From Nocardia brasiliensis ATCC 700358 (GTDB lineage Bacteria > Actinomycetota > Actinomycetes > Mycobacteriales > Mycobacteriaceae), in assembly GCF_000250675.2 (NCBI RefSeq), contig NC_018681.1, positions 4,092,001 through 4,156,000 on the forward strand: DNA of 64,000 nucleotides, given 5' to 3'. This document shows positions 1 through 8,211 of the stretch, in pieces. The translations under genes and the position numbers were made by a program. The notes under the pieces were generated by a model. That model was not told the origin of the DNA, searched no databases, and saw only the letters and a list, made by a program, of their open reading frames with translations. Numbering within the stretch: the first letter of the stretch is position 1; the number at the start of each line of letters is the position of its first letter.

Positions 1-118
1 CGCCGGACAGCGCTGCGGCCGTGATCACGGTGGTGCCGTTGCGCTCCACCGGTTCGGCGAACACGCGGCCGGCTTTCATCGAATCGGTCGCCGCTGCCAG
101 GACATCTGTAGCTTTCAT
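1..118 (-). CDS. GerW/YtfJ-like protein, N-terminal fragment
   Basis: The first 39 codons of a minus-strand gene run off the left edge of the window. The translation starts MKATDVLAAATDSM and continues GRVFAEPVERNGTTVI, which matches the N-terminal pattern of actinobacterial GerW (YtfJ)-family proteins: a short helix, then a VFGEPVE-like strand and a TVIP-like strand. In non-sporulating actinomycetes this family has no settled function. It lies 11 bp downstream of a universal stress protein gene on the same strand and is probably the last gene, or a late gene, of that stress operon. The family call rests on about 39 residues. Confidence 0.6.
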   Translation of the reverse strand, partial: MKATDVLAAATDSMKAGRVFAEPVERNGTTVITAAALSG

Positions 119-129
119 TGTGGTTTCAC

Positions 130-1002
130 CTATTTCGTTCGAGCGATGATGATCGGGATGTGGACGCCGTGCAGGACGGCTTGGCTGACCGAGCCGAGGG
201 TCATGCCGGCGAACCCGCCGCGGCCATGGCTGCCCAGGACGATCAATTGGGCGTGCGCGGCTTCCGCGACGAGACGATGTGCGGGACGCTCCTCGACGAC
301 GACCCGGCGCACCTGCACATCGGGGTACTGATCGGCGTATCCGGCGAGGCATTCGGCGAGCAGTTCCTCGTCTTCCTGCTGCATGTCGGCCCGGGAGTTG
401 TAGCGGAAGAATTCGGACCAGGTGTGCACCGCGACAAGGCCGACGCCCCGGTTCGACGCCTCTTCGAAGGCGATCGCCACCGCACGCAGGCTGCTCGGCG
501 AGCCGTCGATACCGACCACCACCGGCTGTCCGCTGCGGTCCGGCGCGTCGGCGGCGGCCGCCGGGATGACGGCGACGGGGCAGTGTGCGTGCCTGGCGAT
601 CGAGGTGCTCACCGAGCCGAGCAGTCCGCGCCCCAGTGCGCCCATGCCGTTGGTGCCGACCACGACCATCCTGGCTTCCTTGGAACGGGCGATCAGGGTA
701 GGGATCGGTGGGCCGTCGATAACGCGCGCGGCGATTTCCGCAGTCCGGTCCGGCGGAAACAGGTCGGTCGCGAGTTTCGTTGCCTTGTCGAGAATTTGGG
801 CGCCCTCCCGACGGTATCGTTCGGCGTCGAAAGGCAGGTATTCGATGGTGGGCGGGTAGTCGAGGGGGACGCCGGTGCTGTGCAGCAGCTCCAAAGGAGC
901 ATGCAGCCGAGCTGCTTCGGCGGCCGCCCACTGGACGGCCGCCAGCGCTGGTTCGGAGCCGTCGACGCCGACGACGATCGGTCTGGTGTGCTCGGTGGAC
1001 AT
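130..1002 (-). CDS. Tandem-domain universal stress protein (UspA family)
   Basis: This 290-residue protein has two UspA domains, roughly residues 8-145 and 158-288. Each ends in the nucleotide-binding loop G-x2-G-x9-G-[ST]: GTNGMG followed by GSVSTS in the first, and GSHGRG followed by GSVSQ in the second. The N-terminal strand PIVVGVDGSEPA and the second VVVGIDGS are the usual family starts. ATP-binding tandem USPs of this kind are members of the DevR/DosR dormancy regulon in mycobacteria. The gene follows a second USP gene by 42 bp on the same strand, so co-transcription is likely. The target of the protein cannot be told from sequence. Confidence 0.93.
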   Translation of the reverse strand: MSTEHTRPIVVGVDGSEPALAAVQWAAAEAARLHAPLELLHSTGVPLDYPPTIEYLPFDAERYRREGAQILDKATKLATDLFPPDRTAEIAARVIDGPPIPTLIARSKEARMVVVGTNGMGALGRGLLGSVSTSIARHAHCPVAVIPAAAADAPDRSGQPVVVGIDGSPSSLRAVAIAFEEASNRGVGLVAVHTWSEFFRYNSRADMQQEDEELLAECLAGYADQYPDVQVRRVVVEERPAHRLVAEAAHAQLIVLGSHGRGGFAGMTLGSVSQAVLHGVHIPIIIARTK

Positions 1003-1044
1003 GGTGAGTTCCTTGCTATCTGGCGGAATGCGCTGTCGAACGGG

Positions 1045-1959
1045 TTATTCGGGGTGCACGACCATGACGGGGCAATGGGCATGCTGCACAAGCCAATTGC
1101 TGGTCGAGCCGAGCAGCAGGCCGCGGAACCCGCCGCGTCCCCGGCTGCCGACCACGATCAGCTGGGCGGACTCGGACCACTCGTCGAGGTGTTTGCGCGG
1201 CCCTGCGGAATAGACCTTTCGTGTGACCGTGACGTCCGGAAACTTCTCCTGCCAACCCGAGAGTCGTTCGGCGAGTAGGGCGTTCTCGGCGACGTCCAGA
1301 TCGGCGACGGGTATGTCCAGGTAGGACACACCCGCGAATTCGCCGGCAGACAGGTCACTCCACGCGTGCACCGCGACGAGCTCGGCACCACGCAGCGAGG
1401 CCTCGGCGAACGCCGCGCCGATCGCGGCCTCGCCGACGGCACTGCCGTCGACACCGACCACGACCGGACCGGACGTGCGTGCCTCCGGCTCGGTACCGCG
1501 CACCACCACGACAGAGCCGTGCCCGTGTGCGGTCACGGCGAGCAGCGTCGAACCGAGGTGGGCAAAGGTGCCGACGCCAGGGGTGGTACCGAGCACAACC
1601 ATGTGTGCCGTCTTCGAACGGGCGATCAGGAGTTCGGCGGGATTGGCTTCGGACAGCTCGGTCGCGATGGTGAGATCAGGATGCGCCGAGTGCGCGAGTT
1701 CGGCGGCGGCAGTGAGCACCTGCTCGCCGTGTGCCCGCATCGTGTCGGTGACAGCGGGCGACATGATTTCGTAGTTGCCGAGGACCGCGCGAACCGCGAC
1801 CAGGTCGAGGCCGTGCTCGATACGCAGATCACGTCCCCGTTGTGCCGCGATATCGGCCGCCCAGCGGACAGCCCTCTCCGACGCCGGGGAACCGTCGGCG
1901 CCGACGACTACGGCCGCGGCGACGGATTCGTGCGGAATTTCTTTGTGCTGAACGGTCAT
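1045..1959 (-). CDS. Tandem-domain universal stress protein (UspA family)
   Basis: This 304-residue protein has two UspA domains. The first begins near AVVVGADGSPASERAV and ends with a GTTPGVG...GST nucleotide loop. The second begins PVVVGVDGSAVGEAA and ends GSRGRGG...GSTS. Both loops keep the ATP-binding glycines. It is paralogous to the next gene on the strand and is preceded, 31 bp upstream, by a 29-codon membrane peptide gene. The three look like one operon read leftward from the divergent promoter region at about 2.1-2.25 kb. It is probably a hypoxia or redox stress protein, by analogy with the mycobacterial DosR regulon. Confidence 0.93.
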   Translation of the reverse strand: MTVQHKEIPHESVAAAVVVGADGSPASERAVRWAADIAAQRGRDLRIEHGLDLVAVRAVLGNYEIMSPAVTDTMRAHGEQVLTAAAELAHSAHPDLTIATELSEANPAELLIARSKTAHMVVLGTTPGVGTFAHLGSTLLAVTAHGHGSVVVVRGTEPEARTSGPVVVGVDGSAVGEAAIGAAFAEASLRGAELVAVHAWSDLSAGEFAGVSYLDIPVADLDVAENALLAERLSGWQEKFPDVTVTRKVYSAGPRKHLDEWSESAQLIVVGSRGRGGFRGLLLGSTSNWLVQHAHCPVMVVHPE

Positions 1960-1990
1960 TGCGCTTCGCCCTTCAGGTGATCCGGCTCGG

Positions 1991-2080
1991 TCAACGCTTC
2001 CGGGTGGACTGATAGGTCGAAACGATGACCATCAGCGCGATGACAACGGCGATGATGACGGCGGCGGTGGGCCAGTCCAT
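1991..2080 (-). CDS. 29-residue single-pass membrane peptide
   Basis: The 29-codon frame reads MDWPTAAVIIAVV, then IALMVIVSTYQSTRKR. This is one hydrophobic segment (residues 5-22) followed by a basic tail, so an N-out/C-in single-span peptide is expected. AGGAG stands 6 bases before the ATG, a good ribosome binding site. It is the first gene of the leftward stress-protein run and ends 31 bp before the larger USP gene. Small membrane peptides of this shape accompany USP genes in related actinomycetes, but no function is known to me. It is too short to be listed by a normal ORF length cutoff. Confidence 0.65.
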   Translation of the reverse strand: MDWPTAAVIIAVVIALMVIVSTYQSTRKR

Positions 2081-2190
2081 GGTGGCTCCTCGATAGGGAT
2101 TGAATCGCGTGTATCCACTGTCGATGCGTACGGTGTTGGGCTGTAGAGCAATCCGGCTCCCACGCGAGGTCCATCAGTCACAACTTACGA

Positions 2191-2210
2191 TTGCGAACGA
2201 AGTGCCCTCG
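2191..2210. promoter_or_regulatory. Weak candidate DevR (DosR) box in divergent promoter
   Basis: TTGCGAACGAAGTGCCCTCG matches about 11 of 20 positions of the mycobacterial DosR consensus (TTSGGGACTWWAGTCCCSAA). It sits 57-76 bp upstream of the ATPase start and about 110 bp upstream of the leftward USP operon. The position suits a shared activator site, but the match is weak and was chosen partly for that position. Confidence 0.25.
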
Positions 2211-2266
2211 CCAGAAAGGCCCTGCGGCTCTACTCGCGGGCCTGGCGATTCTGATCTGCTCGATCC

Positions 2267-4861
2267 GTGACAATCGGTGCGCAGACAACGCCACACGCGA
2301 CTTCTGGCCTTTCCTCCGGCGAAGCCGCCGAAAGGTTGGCCCGCGACGGCGCGAACTTACTGCCGCAGCCCGCGCCGATTCGACTGTGGCAGAGAGTATT
2401 CGGTCAGCTCCGGGATCCACTGATCGTGGTCCTGCTGCTGGCGGCCGGATTGACCGCGGTGACCGCCGACTGGACCGACATGGCGGTGATCCTCGCGGTC
2501 GTCGTGGTAAACACCGCAGTCGGGGTCGGCCAGGAGGTAAGGGCCGATCGGGCGATTTCGGCGTTGTCGCGGCTCACCGCGCCGGTTGCCCGGGTGGTCC
2601 GCGACGGTGCCCAGAGGCAGGTCGACGCGGCGGATGTGGTGGTCGACGACCTGCTGGTGCTGAGCGAGGGCGATATCGTGCCGGCCGACGCGGTGCTGGT
2701 AGAAGCGACTGCGTTGCTTGTGGACGAGTCGGCACTGACCGGGGAGTCGATTCCGGTAGACAAGGATGTTGCTGCTGATCCGGCGCTGTCCGCGGGGACG
2801 GTTGTCGTGAAGGGCCGCGGCCGAGCGCAGGTCACGGCGGTGGGCGGGGCGAGTGCGACCGGCCGGATCGCGCACCTGATGAAACGGCCTATCGAACCGA
2901 CGCCGCTGCAACGGCGCCTCGTGGATGTCGGGCGGTTACTGGCCGGTGTGACAGTGGTGCTGTGTGCTGTCGTGCTCGTGTTGGGACTGCTTCGCGGACA
3001 GCCAGTGGAACTGATGGTGGTGACGGCGATCAGTTTGGCCGTTGCCGCTGTGCCCGAATCACTGCCCGCTGTAGTCACTTTGAGCCTCGCCATCGGCGCG
3101 CGGCGGATGGCCGAGCGGCATGCGCTGATCCGCAGGCTTCCCGCAGTAGAGACCCTGGGTTCGGTGACGGTCCTGGCCACCGACAAGACCGGCACGCTCA
3201 CCGAGGGGCGGATGGTCGTGCACGAACTCTGGACTCCGGTGGCTCGGGCTACCGTCACTGGCTCCGAATACGCGCCCAACGGCGAAGTGCGATCGGGTGC
3301 AACGGTTCTGGGTAGAGATGACGTGCCTGCTGTGCGCGACCTGCTGGCGGCGGCAGCCATGTGTAACGACGCCAGGCTGTTCGTGGACGAGGACGGCGAG
3401 TGGGCCGCGCACGGTGATCCCACCGAGATCGCGCTGCTGTCCGCGGCGGCAAAAGCAGGACTTCATCGCGACGAGCTGGAGCGGCAGACCCCGCGATATG
3501 CGGAACGGCCGTTCGACAGCGAACGCAAACGGATGAGCACCGTGCACCGGCTGCCCGGCGGCCGGTATCGGGTGATCTGTAAGGGTGCACCGGAGTCGGT
3601 GCTGGAACCTGCGGTGCTGCACGAAGAACCAGCACTGCTGCGGCAAGCGCTACGGGAAGCCGAACACCTTGCGCGGCAAGGCTTTCGCGTGCTCGCGGTA
3701 GCGCAGGGCGACGATGCGGCCGAGCCGCGACCGGATCGGGATCCCGAACATGGATTGGCTCTGCTCGGCCTCATCGCGATCTACGATCCGCCCCGCACCG
3801 ACGCCGCGGGAACTGTGGCCGCGTGCCGCGGGGCGGGCATACGGCCGATTCTCATCACCGGCGACCATCCCGGCACCGCACACGCGATCGCCACCGAACT
3901 GGACATCATTCGTGCCGCCGAGCCGGTGATCGACTGCCGCGATCTGACACCGTCCGATCTGACGACCGGCACCGTGTTCGCGCGAGCGACCCCCGGTCAG
4001 AAGCTGGACATCATCCAAGCGCTGCGCGACGACGGGCAGGTGGTGGCGATGAATGGGGACGGTGTCAACGACGGCCCCGCTTTGCGTCGCGCGGACATCG
4101 GCGTAGCGATGGGCGGGCGCGGCACCGAAGTCGCGCGGCAGGCGGCTGACCTGGTGCTCGCCGACGACGACCTGGGTACCGTGGTCGCCGCCGTCGAGGA
4201 AGGACGCCGGGTCTACGCCAACATCCGGCGCTTCCTCGTATATGGATTGTCCGGTGGTGTCGCTGAGATCTCGGTGATGCTCGCGGGGCCGCTTCTCGGG
4301 CTCGCATTGCCGTTGTTGCCCGCGCAGATCCTGTGGATCAACCTGTTGACTCATGGTCTGCCCGGGGTGGCCCTCGGTGGCGAGCCGGCCGACCGGGACG
4401 TCATGTCGCAACCCCCGCGACCACCGACCCAGAGCATTCTCGGCGCGGGCCTGTGGCAGCGCGTGCTGCGCATCGGTGTGCTCCTGACGGTGGTAACCCT
4501 GGGCGTCGCGGTGTGGGCGTACCACACCGAGCGTCCTTGGCAGAGCATGGCGTTCTTCGCCTTGGGCGCAACCCAATTGGGCGTGGCACTCGGTTCCCGT
4601 ACCCGTCCGTGGACCCTGGCCAACCCGCTGTTGCCTGCCGCTGTCGCCGGCGCCTTCGCATTGCAATTGGCCGGGCTGTATTTACCGCCGCTGCGCGGAC
4701 TGCTCGGCACCGAGCCACTGAACGTTGCCGATCTTGCCACCGTCTGCGCAGTGTCGGTGCTGGGCTATGCGGGAGTTCGACTGGACCGCTCGATCGACCG
4801 TGCGAGGCACCCGATTGCAGGGCGAGGGAAGGGCCGGATCACGCGTGTAGCGCCCGGGTGA
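2267..4861 (+). CDS. ctpF: Cation-transporting P-type ATPase (CtpF/PMA1-like, P2 type)
   Basis: This 864-residue membrane pump has the full P-type core. Near residues 15-35 is an N-terminal cation-ATPase domain (SSGEAAERLARDGANLLP). The actuator TGES is at 158-161, the membrane PESLP ion site at about 263, and DKTGTLTEG with phosphorylated D306 follows. KGAPESVL lies in the nucleotide domain and GDGVNDGPAL in the hinge. The last third carries the C-terminal transmembrane bundle. PESLP resembles the Ca2+/Mn2+-type P2 pumps rather than the CPx heavy-metal pumps. The homologue CtpF belongs to the DosR regulon in M. tuberculosis, and here the gene diverges from a USP operon. The start is GTG. The ion specificity is inferred, and the gene symbol is by analogy. 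Confidence 0.88.
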   Translation: MTIGAQTTPHATSGLSSGEAAERLARDGANLLPQPAPIRLWQRVFGQLRDPLIVVLLLAAGLTAVTADWTDMAVILAVVVVNTAVGVGQEVRADRAISALSRLTAPVARVVRDGAQRQVDAADVVVDDLLVLSEGDIVPADAVLVEATALLVDESALTGESIPVDKDVAADPALSAGTVVVKGRGRAQVTAVGGASATGRIAHLMKRPIEPTPLQRRLVDVGRLLAGVTVVLCAVVLVLGLLRGQPVELMVVTAISLAVAAVPESLPAVVTLSLAIGARRMAERHALIRRLPAVETLGSVTVLATDKTGTLTEGRMVVHELWTPVARATVTGSEYAPNGEVRSGATVLGRDDVPAVRDLLAAAAMCNDARLFVDEDGEWAAHGDPTEIALLSAAAKAGLHRDELERQTPRYAERPFDSERKRMSTVHRLPGGRYRVICKGAPESVLEPAVLHEEPALLRQALREAEHLARQGFRVLAVAQGDDAAEPRPDRDPEHGLALLGLIAIYDPPRTDAAGTVAACRGAGIRPILITGDHPGTAHAIATELDIIRAAEPVIDCRDLTPSDLTTGTVFARATPGQKLDIIQALRDDGQVVAMNGDGVNDGPALRRADIGVAMGGRGTEVARQAADLVLADDDLGTVVAAVEEGRRVYANIRRFLVYGLSGGVAEISVMLAGPLLGLALPLLPAQILWINLLTHGLPGVALGGEPADRDVMSQPPRPPTQSILGAGLWQRVLRIGVLLTVVTLGVAVWAYHTERPWQSMAFFALGATQLGVALGSRTRPWTLANPLLPAAVAGAFALQLAGLYLPPLRGLLGTEPLNVADLATVCAVSVLGYAGVRLDRSIDRARHPIAGRGKGRITRVAPG

Positions 4862-4879
4862 CATCCGGGGGTCGGGCCG

Positions 4880-4894
4880 TGGACTTTCGGCCCC
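4880..4894 (+). promoter_or_regulatory. Candidate DevR (DosR) box upstream of the 48-residue ORF
   Basis: TGGACTTTCGGCCCC, inside GGGCCGTGGACTTTCGGCCC, matches 14 of 20 positions of the mycobacterial DosR consensus, including GGACTTT and the CCC half. It lies 88 bp upstream of the ATG at 4982, downstream of the ATPase gene. It is the best DevR-like site in the window's stress block. Confidence 0.5.
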
Positions 4895-4981
4895 TGTGAG
4901 GTGCCGGCGCGACAAGCGATCGTGGAAGGACACGACGGCATGGACGCTGCCAGCTACAGCGGCTGTACCCAGGAGGACCCG

Positions 4982-5128
4982 ATGATCGACTCGACTACGA
5001 AATATCCGACTGATCTGCGCCAAGAGCGGGTGGACTGGCCGGATCCGAGCCCACTGGCGTCATGGTGGGACAGTGTCATGTACGTGAACCGCACGTCGAG
5101 CCCCGAGGTTCGTCGGACTTCACGGTGA
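4982..5128 (+). CDS. 48-residue hypothetical protein, possibly DevR-controlled
   Basis: The frame starts MIDSTTKYPTDLRQERVD and continues with a Trp-rich stretch (WPDPSPLASWWDSVMY). A consensus AGGAGG at 4971-4976 ends 5 bases before the ATG, which decides this start over the longer upstream frame. A DevR-like box lies 88 bp upstream. No domain or signal peptide is visible and I do not recognise the family. The RBS, the upstream box and the stress-gene neighbours suggest a small dormancy-regulon protein, but the evidence is contextual only. Confidence 0.5.
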   Translation: MIDSTTKYPTDLRQERVDWPDPSPLASWWDSVMYVNRTSSPEVRRTSR

Positions 5129-5264
5129 CGAAACCTGTTGTGGCCAAACCTGGCAAATCCAAGAGGTTCCGCCTGGATGGAAGCCGACGTATCAGCACGA
5201 CCTGACCTGTCGATCCATTCCCGAGTCCACGCGGCGCCGCAAACAGAGCCAGATCATGGCCCGA

Positions 5265-5468
5265 TCAAGCCCTTCGCACGGTGATCAGTGCCGCTGTCGT
5301 GGAGCGGTTGAGGACGATGAGTTTGGCGACGACGTCGAACGGTTCGTAGTCGCCAGTTCTGGTGAGCAGGCGGACTATGCCAAAAGCTCGGCCGGTGTCG
5401 AGGTCGCGCTGCATCCGTCGCACGACTGCTCCCTGGTCTTCGCTTGGCAGTTCGAGGTAGTCGTCCAC
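5265..5468 (-). CDS. Possible 67-residue remnant protein with RRMQxD motif
   Basis: A minus-strand frame from a GTG reads MDDYLELPSEDQGAVVRRM and on through DLDTGRAFG to a normal stop. About 170 bp upstream on the same strand the motif recurs as RAIVRRMQHDPDAGRAFG, but in a frame that does not continue cleanly. This looks like a partly duplicated and decaying gene, of which this ORF is the better-kept copy. There is no clear ribosome binding site. I do not recognise the family, and it may not be expressed. Confidence 0.25.
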   Translation of the reverse strand: MDDYLELPSEDQGAVVRRMQRDLDTGRAFGIVRLLTRTGDYEPFDVVAKLIVLNRSTTAALITVRRA

Positions 5469-5611
5469 GAGGGCCTCGGATTTGGAACGCTGACGCCATG
5501 TTGCACATTCTTGAGACCGCCCGCGCGACTTCCGCGATACAACCGGCCAGCAGGGCCGAAGGCTCTTCCCGCGTCGGGATCATGCTGCATCCGCCGGACG
5601 ATGGCTCGGTC
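5379..5611 (-). repeat. Two diverged copies of an RRMQ-D-GRAFG coding motif
   Basis: Copy one (5379-5438) encodes DQGAVVRRMQRDLDTGRAFG. Copy two (5555-5611) encodes DRAIVRRMQHDPDAGRAFG. Both are on the minus strand with about 116 bp between them. The flanking frames are not conserved, which points to an old partial tandem duplication in degenerating coding DNA. Confidence 0.45.
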
Positions 5612-5730
5612 CGAGGGATGCAGGTGGTGGGGGGCGCCGCGGAGCAGATGCACGGGCGCCGCGCCGACGGGAGAGTCGGGCGGTTGGTTCGGAGGTGATC
5701 CGGACTGCGAGGTTGACGTTGTCCAGGAAC

Positions 5731-6339
5731 TCAGCCGGTGTAGGACAGGAACATGAGCGCGGTCGCGCCTGCCATGAGCGCGTGCATCGCGCCGAGGCGG
5801 CGGTGGGTGAGGTCGTGCACGGAGGCGCGTCGATAGGTGTGGGCGACCCAGATCGCGGCCAGCACGAGGTAGCACAGGCCTACGGCCAGGTTCAGGTTTC
5901 CGGCCCAGGAGGGCAGGTGCATCGACATCGTCGCGGGCATGGACATGGTGACGCCGCCGCCCATGTTCATCGAGCCGTCGGCGGAGGTCACGGGTGTGCT
6001 GCCAACGATCGAGGAGTCCATCACGGCGTACATCCACACCATCGTGGCCATCATGAGCGCGTGGTAGCCGTGTTCGAGCCGGTGCTCTCGGCGCGCGAGG
6101 AGCAGTGCGGCGAACACCGCGGTCGCGACGGCGAAGAACGTCGTGCCCACGACCGTGGCGACGCTCGGTAGCCGAGGCCACACCATGGCGAGCATGGCCA
6201 GTGACATCACCACGTGCAGGAGGCCGGTGATCCGGACCGGAACGGTCGCGGACCGCGCAGCGGCCCGGGTCGCCCAGAACACCGCGGTCACCATGAACCC
6301 GACGGTGACGGCCCAGCACACGAAGGGGTCGGTGATCAT
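5731..6339 (-). CDS. DUF5134 membrane protein
   Basis: This 202-residue protein starts MITDPFVCWAVTVGFM and has about six hydrophobic segments. Between segments is a Met/Gly-rich loop (SMNMGGGVTMSMPATMSMHL) with His and Met residues that could touch a metal, and HxxMM-type residues (HALMMAT) lie in a membrane helix. DUF5134 proteins are actinobacterial membrane proteins of unknown role, often near copper or PepSY genes. The ATG overlaps the stop of the upstream PepSY gene by 4 nt (ATGA), so the two are translationally coupled. An in-frame start much further upstream gives only an arginine-rich antisense-like extension and was rejected. Confidence 0.8.
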   Translation of the reverse strand: MITDPFVCWAVTVGFMVTAVFWATRAAARSATVPVRITGLLHVVMSLAMLAMVWPRLPSVATVVGTTFFAVATAVFAALLLARREHRLEHGYHALMMATMVWMYAVMDSSIVGSTPVTSADGSMNMGGGVTMSMPATMSMHLPSWAGNLNLAVGLCYLVLAAIWVAHTYRRASVHDLTHRRLGAMHALMAGATALMFLSYTG

Positions 6340-7715
6340 GCCGCCTGCTTCCGTCGCCGGATCAGTTCGCCGGCGACGACGTCGCCCAGGACGAACGCGC
6401 CCAGGGTGATGCCGAACAGCGGTGCGCACCAGCCGATTCCGGCGAGTACCGCGACCGCGACGACGGCTTCGGCGGGGCGCAGGCCCGCCAGCGAGCCGCG
6501 GCGTGGCGCGGTCGGCCATCCGCCTCGGGTGGGGCGCCGTTTCCACCACATGAGGTAGCCGCGCACGATCACCGTGATCAGGCACACGACCAGCAGGGCC
6601 AGCGCGATCTGGTTCGCGAGCCCGAACAGCAGGCCCATGTGGGCGTCGATGGCCCAGTTGGTCAGCTTCGCGATCAGCGGCCACTCGGCGAAGCGGCTCT
6701 CGTCCACGATCGCGCCGGATCGGCCGTCGACCGCGACTGCGTCGAATCGGGTCGGGAGGTCGCGTTTACGTTCATAGACCTGCCATGCGGTACCGGTCGC
6801 GGTGGGCGGTTTCATCCACAGCGGCGGCTGCAACCCCGCGTCGAGGGCGCTGCGCAGGACGGTGTCGGCGCTTGCCGCGGGATCGAGGGTGGTCTCGGTG
6901 GTCGCCTCCGGCAATGCCGTCGACACCGACGGTGTGGTCCAGCTCAGCTGTGAACGCAGTGTCTCGACGTGTTCACCGGTGAATCGGGACCACGTCAGTC
7001 CGGTCACCGACAATCCCAGCAGTCCGATGACGATCCAAACGCCCACCGTGCCATGCCAATTCAAGATCCGCGCACGCGAGCCGGTGCGGGTGCCGGTACG
7101 GTTGGGAATCGTGAGGCCGCGGACACCGCGTCGGCGCGCGTGCGCGATCCACATGGCGAGGCCGCCCAGTGCGATCACCCACAACCAGCTCGCCGCGATC
7201 TCGCTGTAGTACCGGCCGGGCACACCCAGGTGCAGGGTCCGGTGCATCTCGTCGAACCATGCCCGGATCGGCAGCCACTGCCCGTAGGTGGTCAAGGTGC
7301 CCTGCACCTGTGCCGTGTAGGGATTGACGAACACGGTGCGCGTGTAGTCCAGCGCGACATCCGTTGTCGCGAAAGCGATTTGGGTCGTCTCGCTGGCCAC
7401 CGTGGGCGGCTTCACGCTGGTGATCGGCGCGTCCGGGTAAACGGTGCGCGCCGCCGCGATCTGGTCGGCGAGGCTGCGTGTCTGGGGGGCGTATCCGTCG
7501 ACGGTCACTTCATGGCGGAACACGATCCCGTCCAGCTGTGGTGTGAACGTGTACAGCAGGCCGGTGACGGCCGCGATGAGGATGAACGGCCCGACCAATA
7601 CACCACCGTAGAAGTGCAGCCGTAACAGCACCGGTCGCCATCGCGCCCAGGCGGTGGGCTGGGGAGGTTGTTTGCTGTCGCCTTCGCGCGGCGTCTCCGC
7701 CAGTTGATCGACCAT
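6336..7715 (-). CDS. PepSY-associated transmembrane protein
   Basis: This 459-residue protein has the PepSY_TM layout. An N-terminal helix (GGVLVGPFILIAAVTGLLY) is followed by a large extracellular PepSY region (about 55-185), two helices around NWHGTVGVWIVIGLLGLSV, a second external region, and two C-terminal helices (HMGLLFGLANQIALALL and a last pair). Relatives act as membrane redox or iron-reductase-like proteins, and some are copper or iron regulated. It is the first gene of a two-gene operon with the DUF5134 protein. It diverges from a CopZ-like gene across 286 bp, which suggests a metal link. A DevR-like site lies about 67 bp upstream of its start. Confidence 0.85.
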   Translation of the reverse strand: MVDQLAETPREGDSKQPPQPTAWARWRPVLLRLHFYGGVLVGPFILIAAVTGLLYTFTPQLDGIVFRHEVTVDGYAPQTRSLADQIAAARTVYPDAPITSVKPPTVASETTQIAFATTDVALDYTRTVFVNPYTAQVQGTLTTYGQWLPIRAWFDEMHRTLHLGVPGRYYSEIAASWLWVIALGGLAMWIAHARRRGVRGLTIPNRTGTRTGSRARILNWHGTVGVWIVIGLLGLSVTGLTWSRFTGEHVETLRSQLSWTTPSVSTALPEATTETTLDPAASADTVLRSALDAGLQPPLWMKPPTATGTAWQVYERKRDLPTRFDAVAVDGRSGAIVDESRFAEWPLIAKLTNWAIDAHMGLLFGLANQIALALLVVCLITVIVRGYLMWWKRRPTRGGWPTAPRRGSLAGLRPAEAVVAVAVLAGIGWCAPLFGITLGAFVLGDVVAGELIRRRKQAA

Positions 7716-7781
7716 CCCGCCGGCTCCTTACTCTCCGGGTGCACCTCATCCGCACTCCGTGCAGAGATAGTCGGACCGGAC

Positions 7782-7796
7782 TCGCCGAAAGTTCCC
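7782..7796 (-). promoter_or_regulatory. Candidate DevR-like box upstream of PepSY operon
   Basis: On the minus strand the sequence GGAACTTTCGGCGA matches 11 of 14 core positions of GGGACTTTCGGCCC, the same variant seen at 4880. It lies about 67-80 bp upstream of the PepSY start. The rest of the 286-bp divergent region shows no other operator that I recognise. Confidence 0.3.
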
Positions 7797-8001
7797 ACGG
7801 GACATGTTGTTTCCGTTCGGGGGTGACGTAGGGGCGAGTAATGTTCGTGACCAGGACGGAACGCCGAGCCGTGCGGACCTGGACTGGTTGCGAGCAAGGC
7901 CATCGGGGTGGTGGGAACTGGAAGCGGTTCGGCAACGACTCCTGGGGTAGGGCGACGTATCGAGTCGTGGCCGTACCGAGTCGAGCTGGGAGGAACCTGT
8001 C

Positions 8002-8211
8002 GTGGGTGAAGTCGTGTACAAGGTGACCGGAATGAGCTGTGCGCACTGCGTGACCGCGGTGACCAAAGCAATGACCGACGTCGAAGGCGTAGGTGACGTC
8101 CGGGTGGACCTGGACTCCGGCACCGTCGCCGTGACCGAGCAAGCGCCGGTGTCGCTTCAATCGGTCAGTGCCGCGCTGGCGGCCGCCGGATACGAGTTGG
8201 CGCAGGCGTGA
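8002..8211 (+). CDS. copZ: Heavy-metal-associated (HMA) copper chaperone, CopZ-like
   Basis: This 69-residue protein is a single HMA domain. After the first strand (VVYKVTGM) comes the metal site GMSCAHC (Cys residues near 14 and 17), then VTAVTKAM and VEGVGDVRVDLDSGTVAV, giving the full beta-alpha-beta-beta-alpha-beta order. The start is GTG, with GGGAGGA about 7 bases upstream. Proteins of this size carry Cu(I) to P-type ATPases or to CsoR-type regulators. The next gene overlaps its stop by 3 bases. The copper assignment is by family; no copper ATPase is adjacent. Confidence 0.9.
   Translation: MGEVVYKVTGMSCAHCVTAVTKAMTDVEGVGDVRVDLDSGTVAVTEQAPVSLQSVSAALAAAGYELAQA

Noticed and set aside
118..1278. 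A 386-residue plus-strand ORF opposite the universal stress protein genes
   Set aside because: Low-complexity Arg/Asp-rich translation. The minus strand gives two full USP proteins.
2210..2222. GCCAGAAAGGCCC as a DevR box
   Set aside because: Only the left half fits the DosR consensus; the neighbouring site at 2191-2210 is slightly better but still weak.
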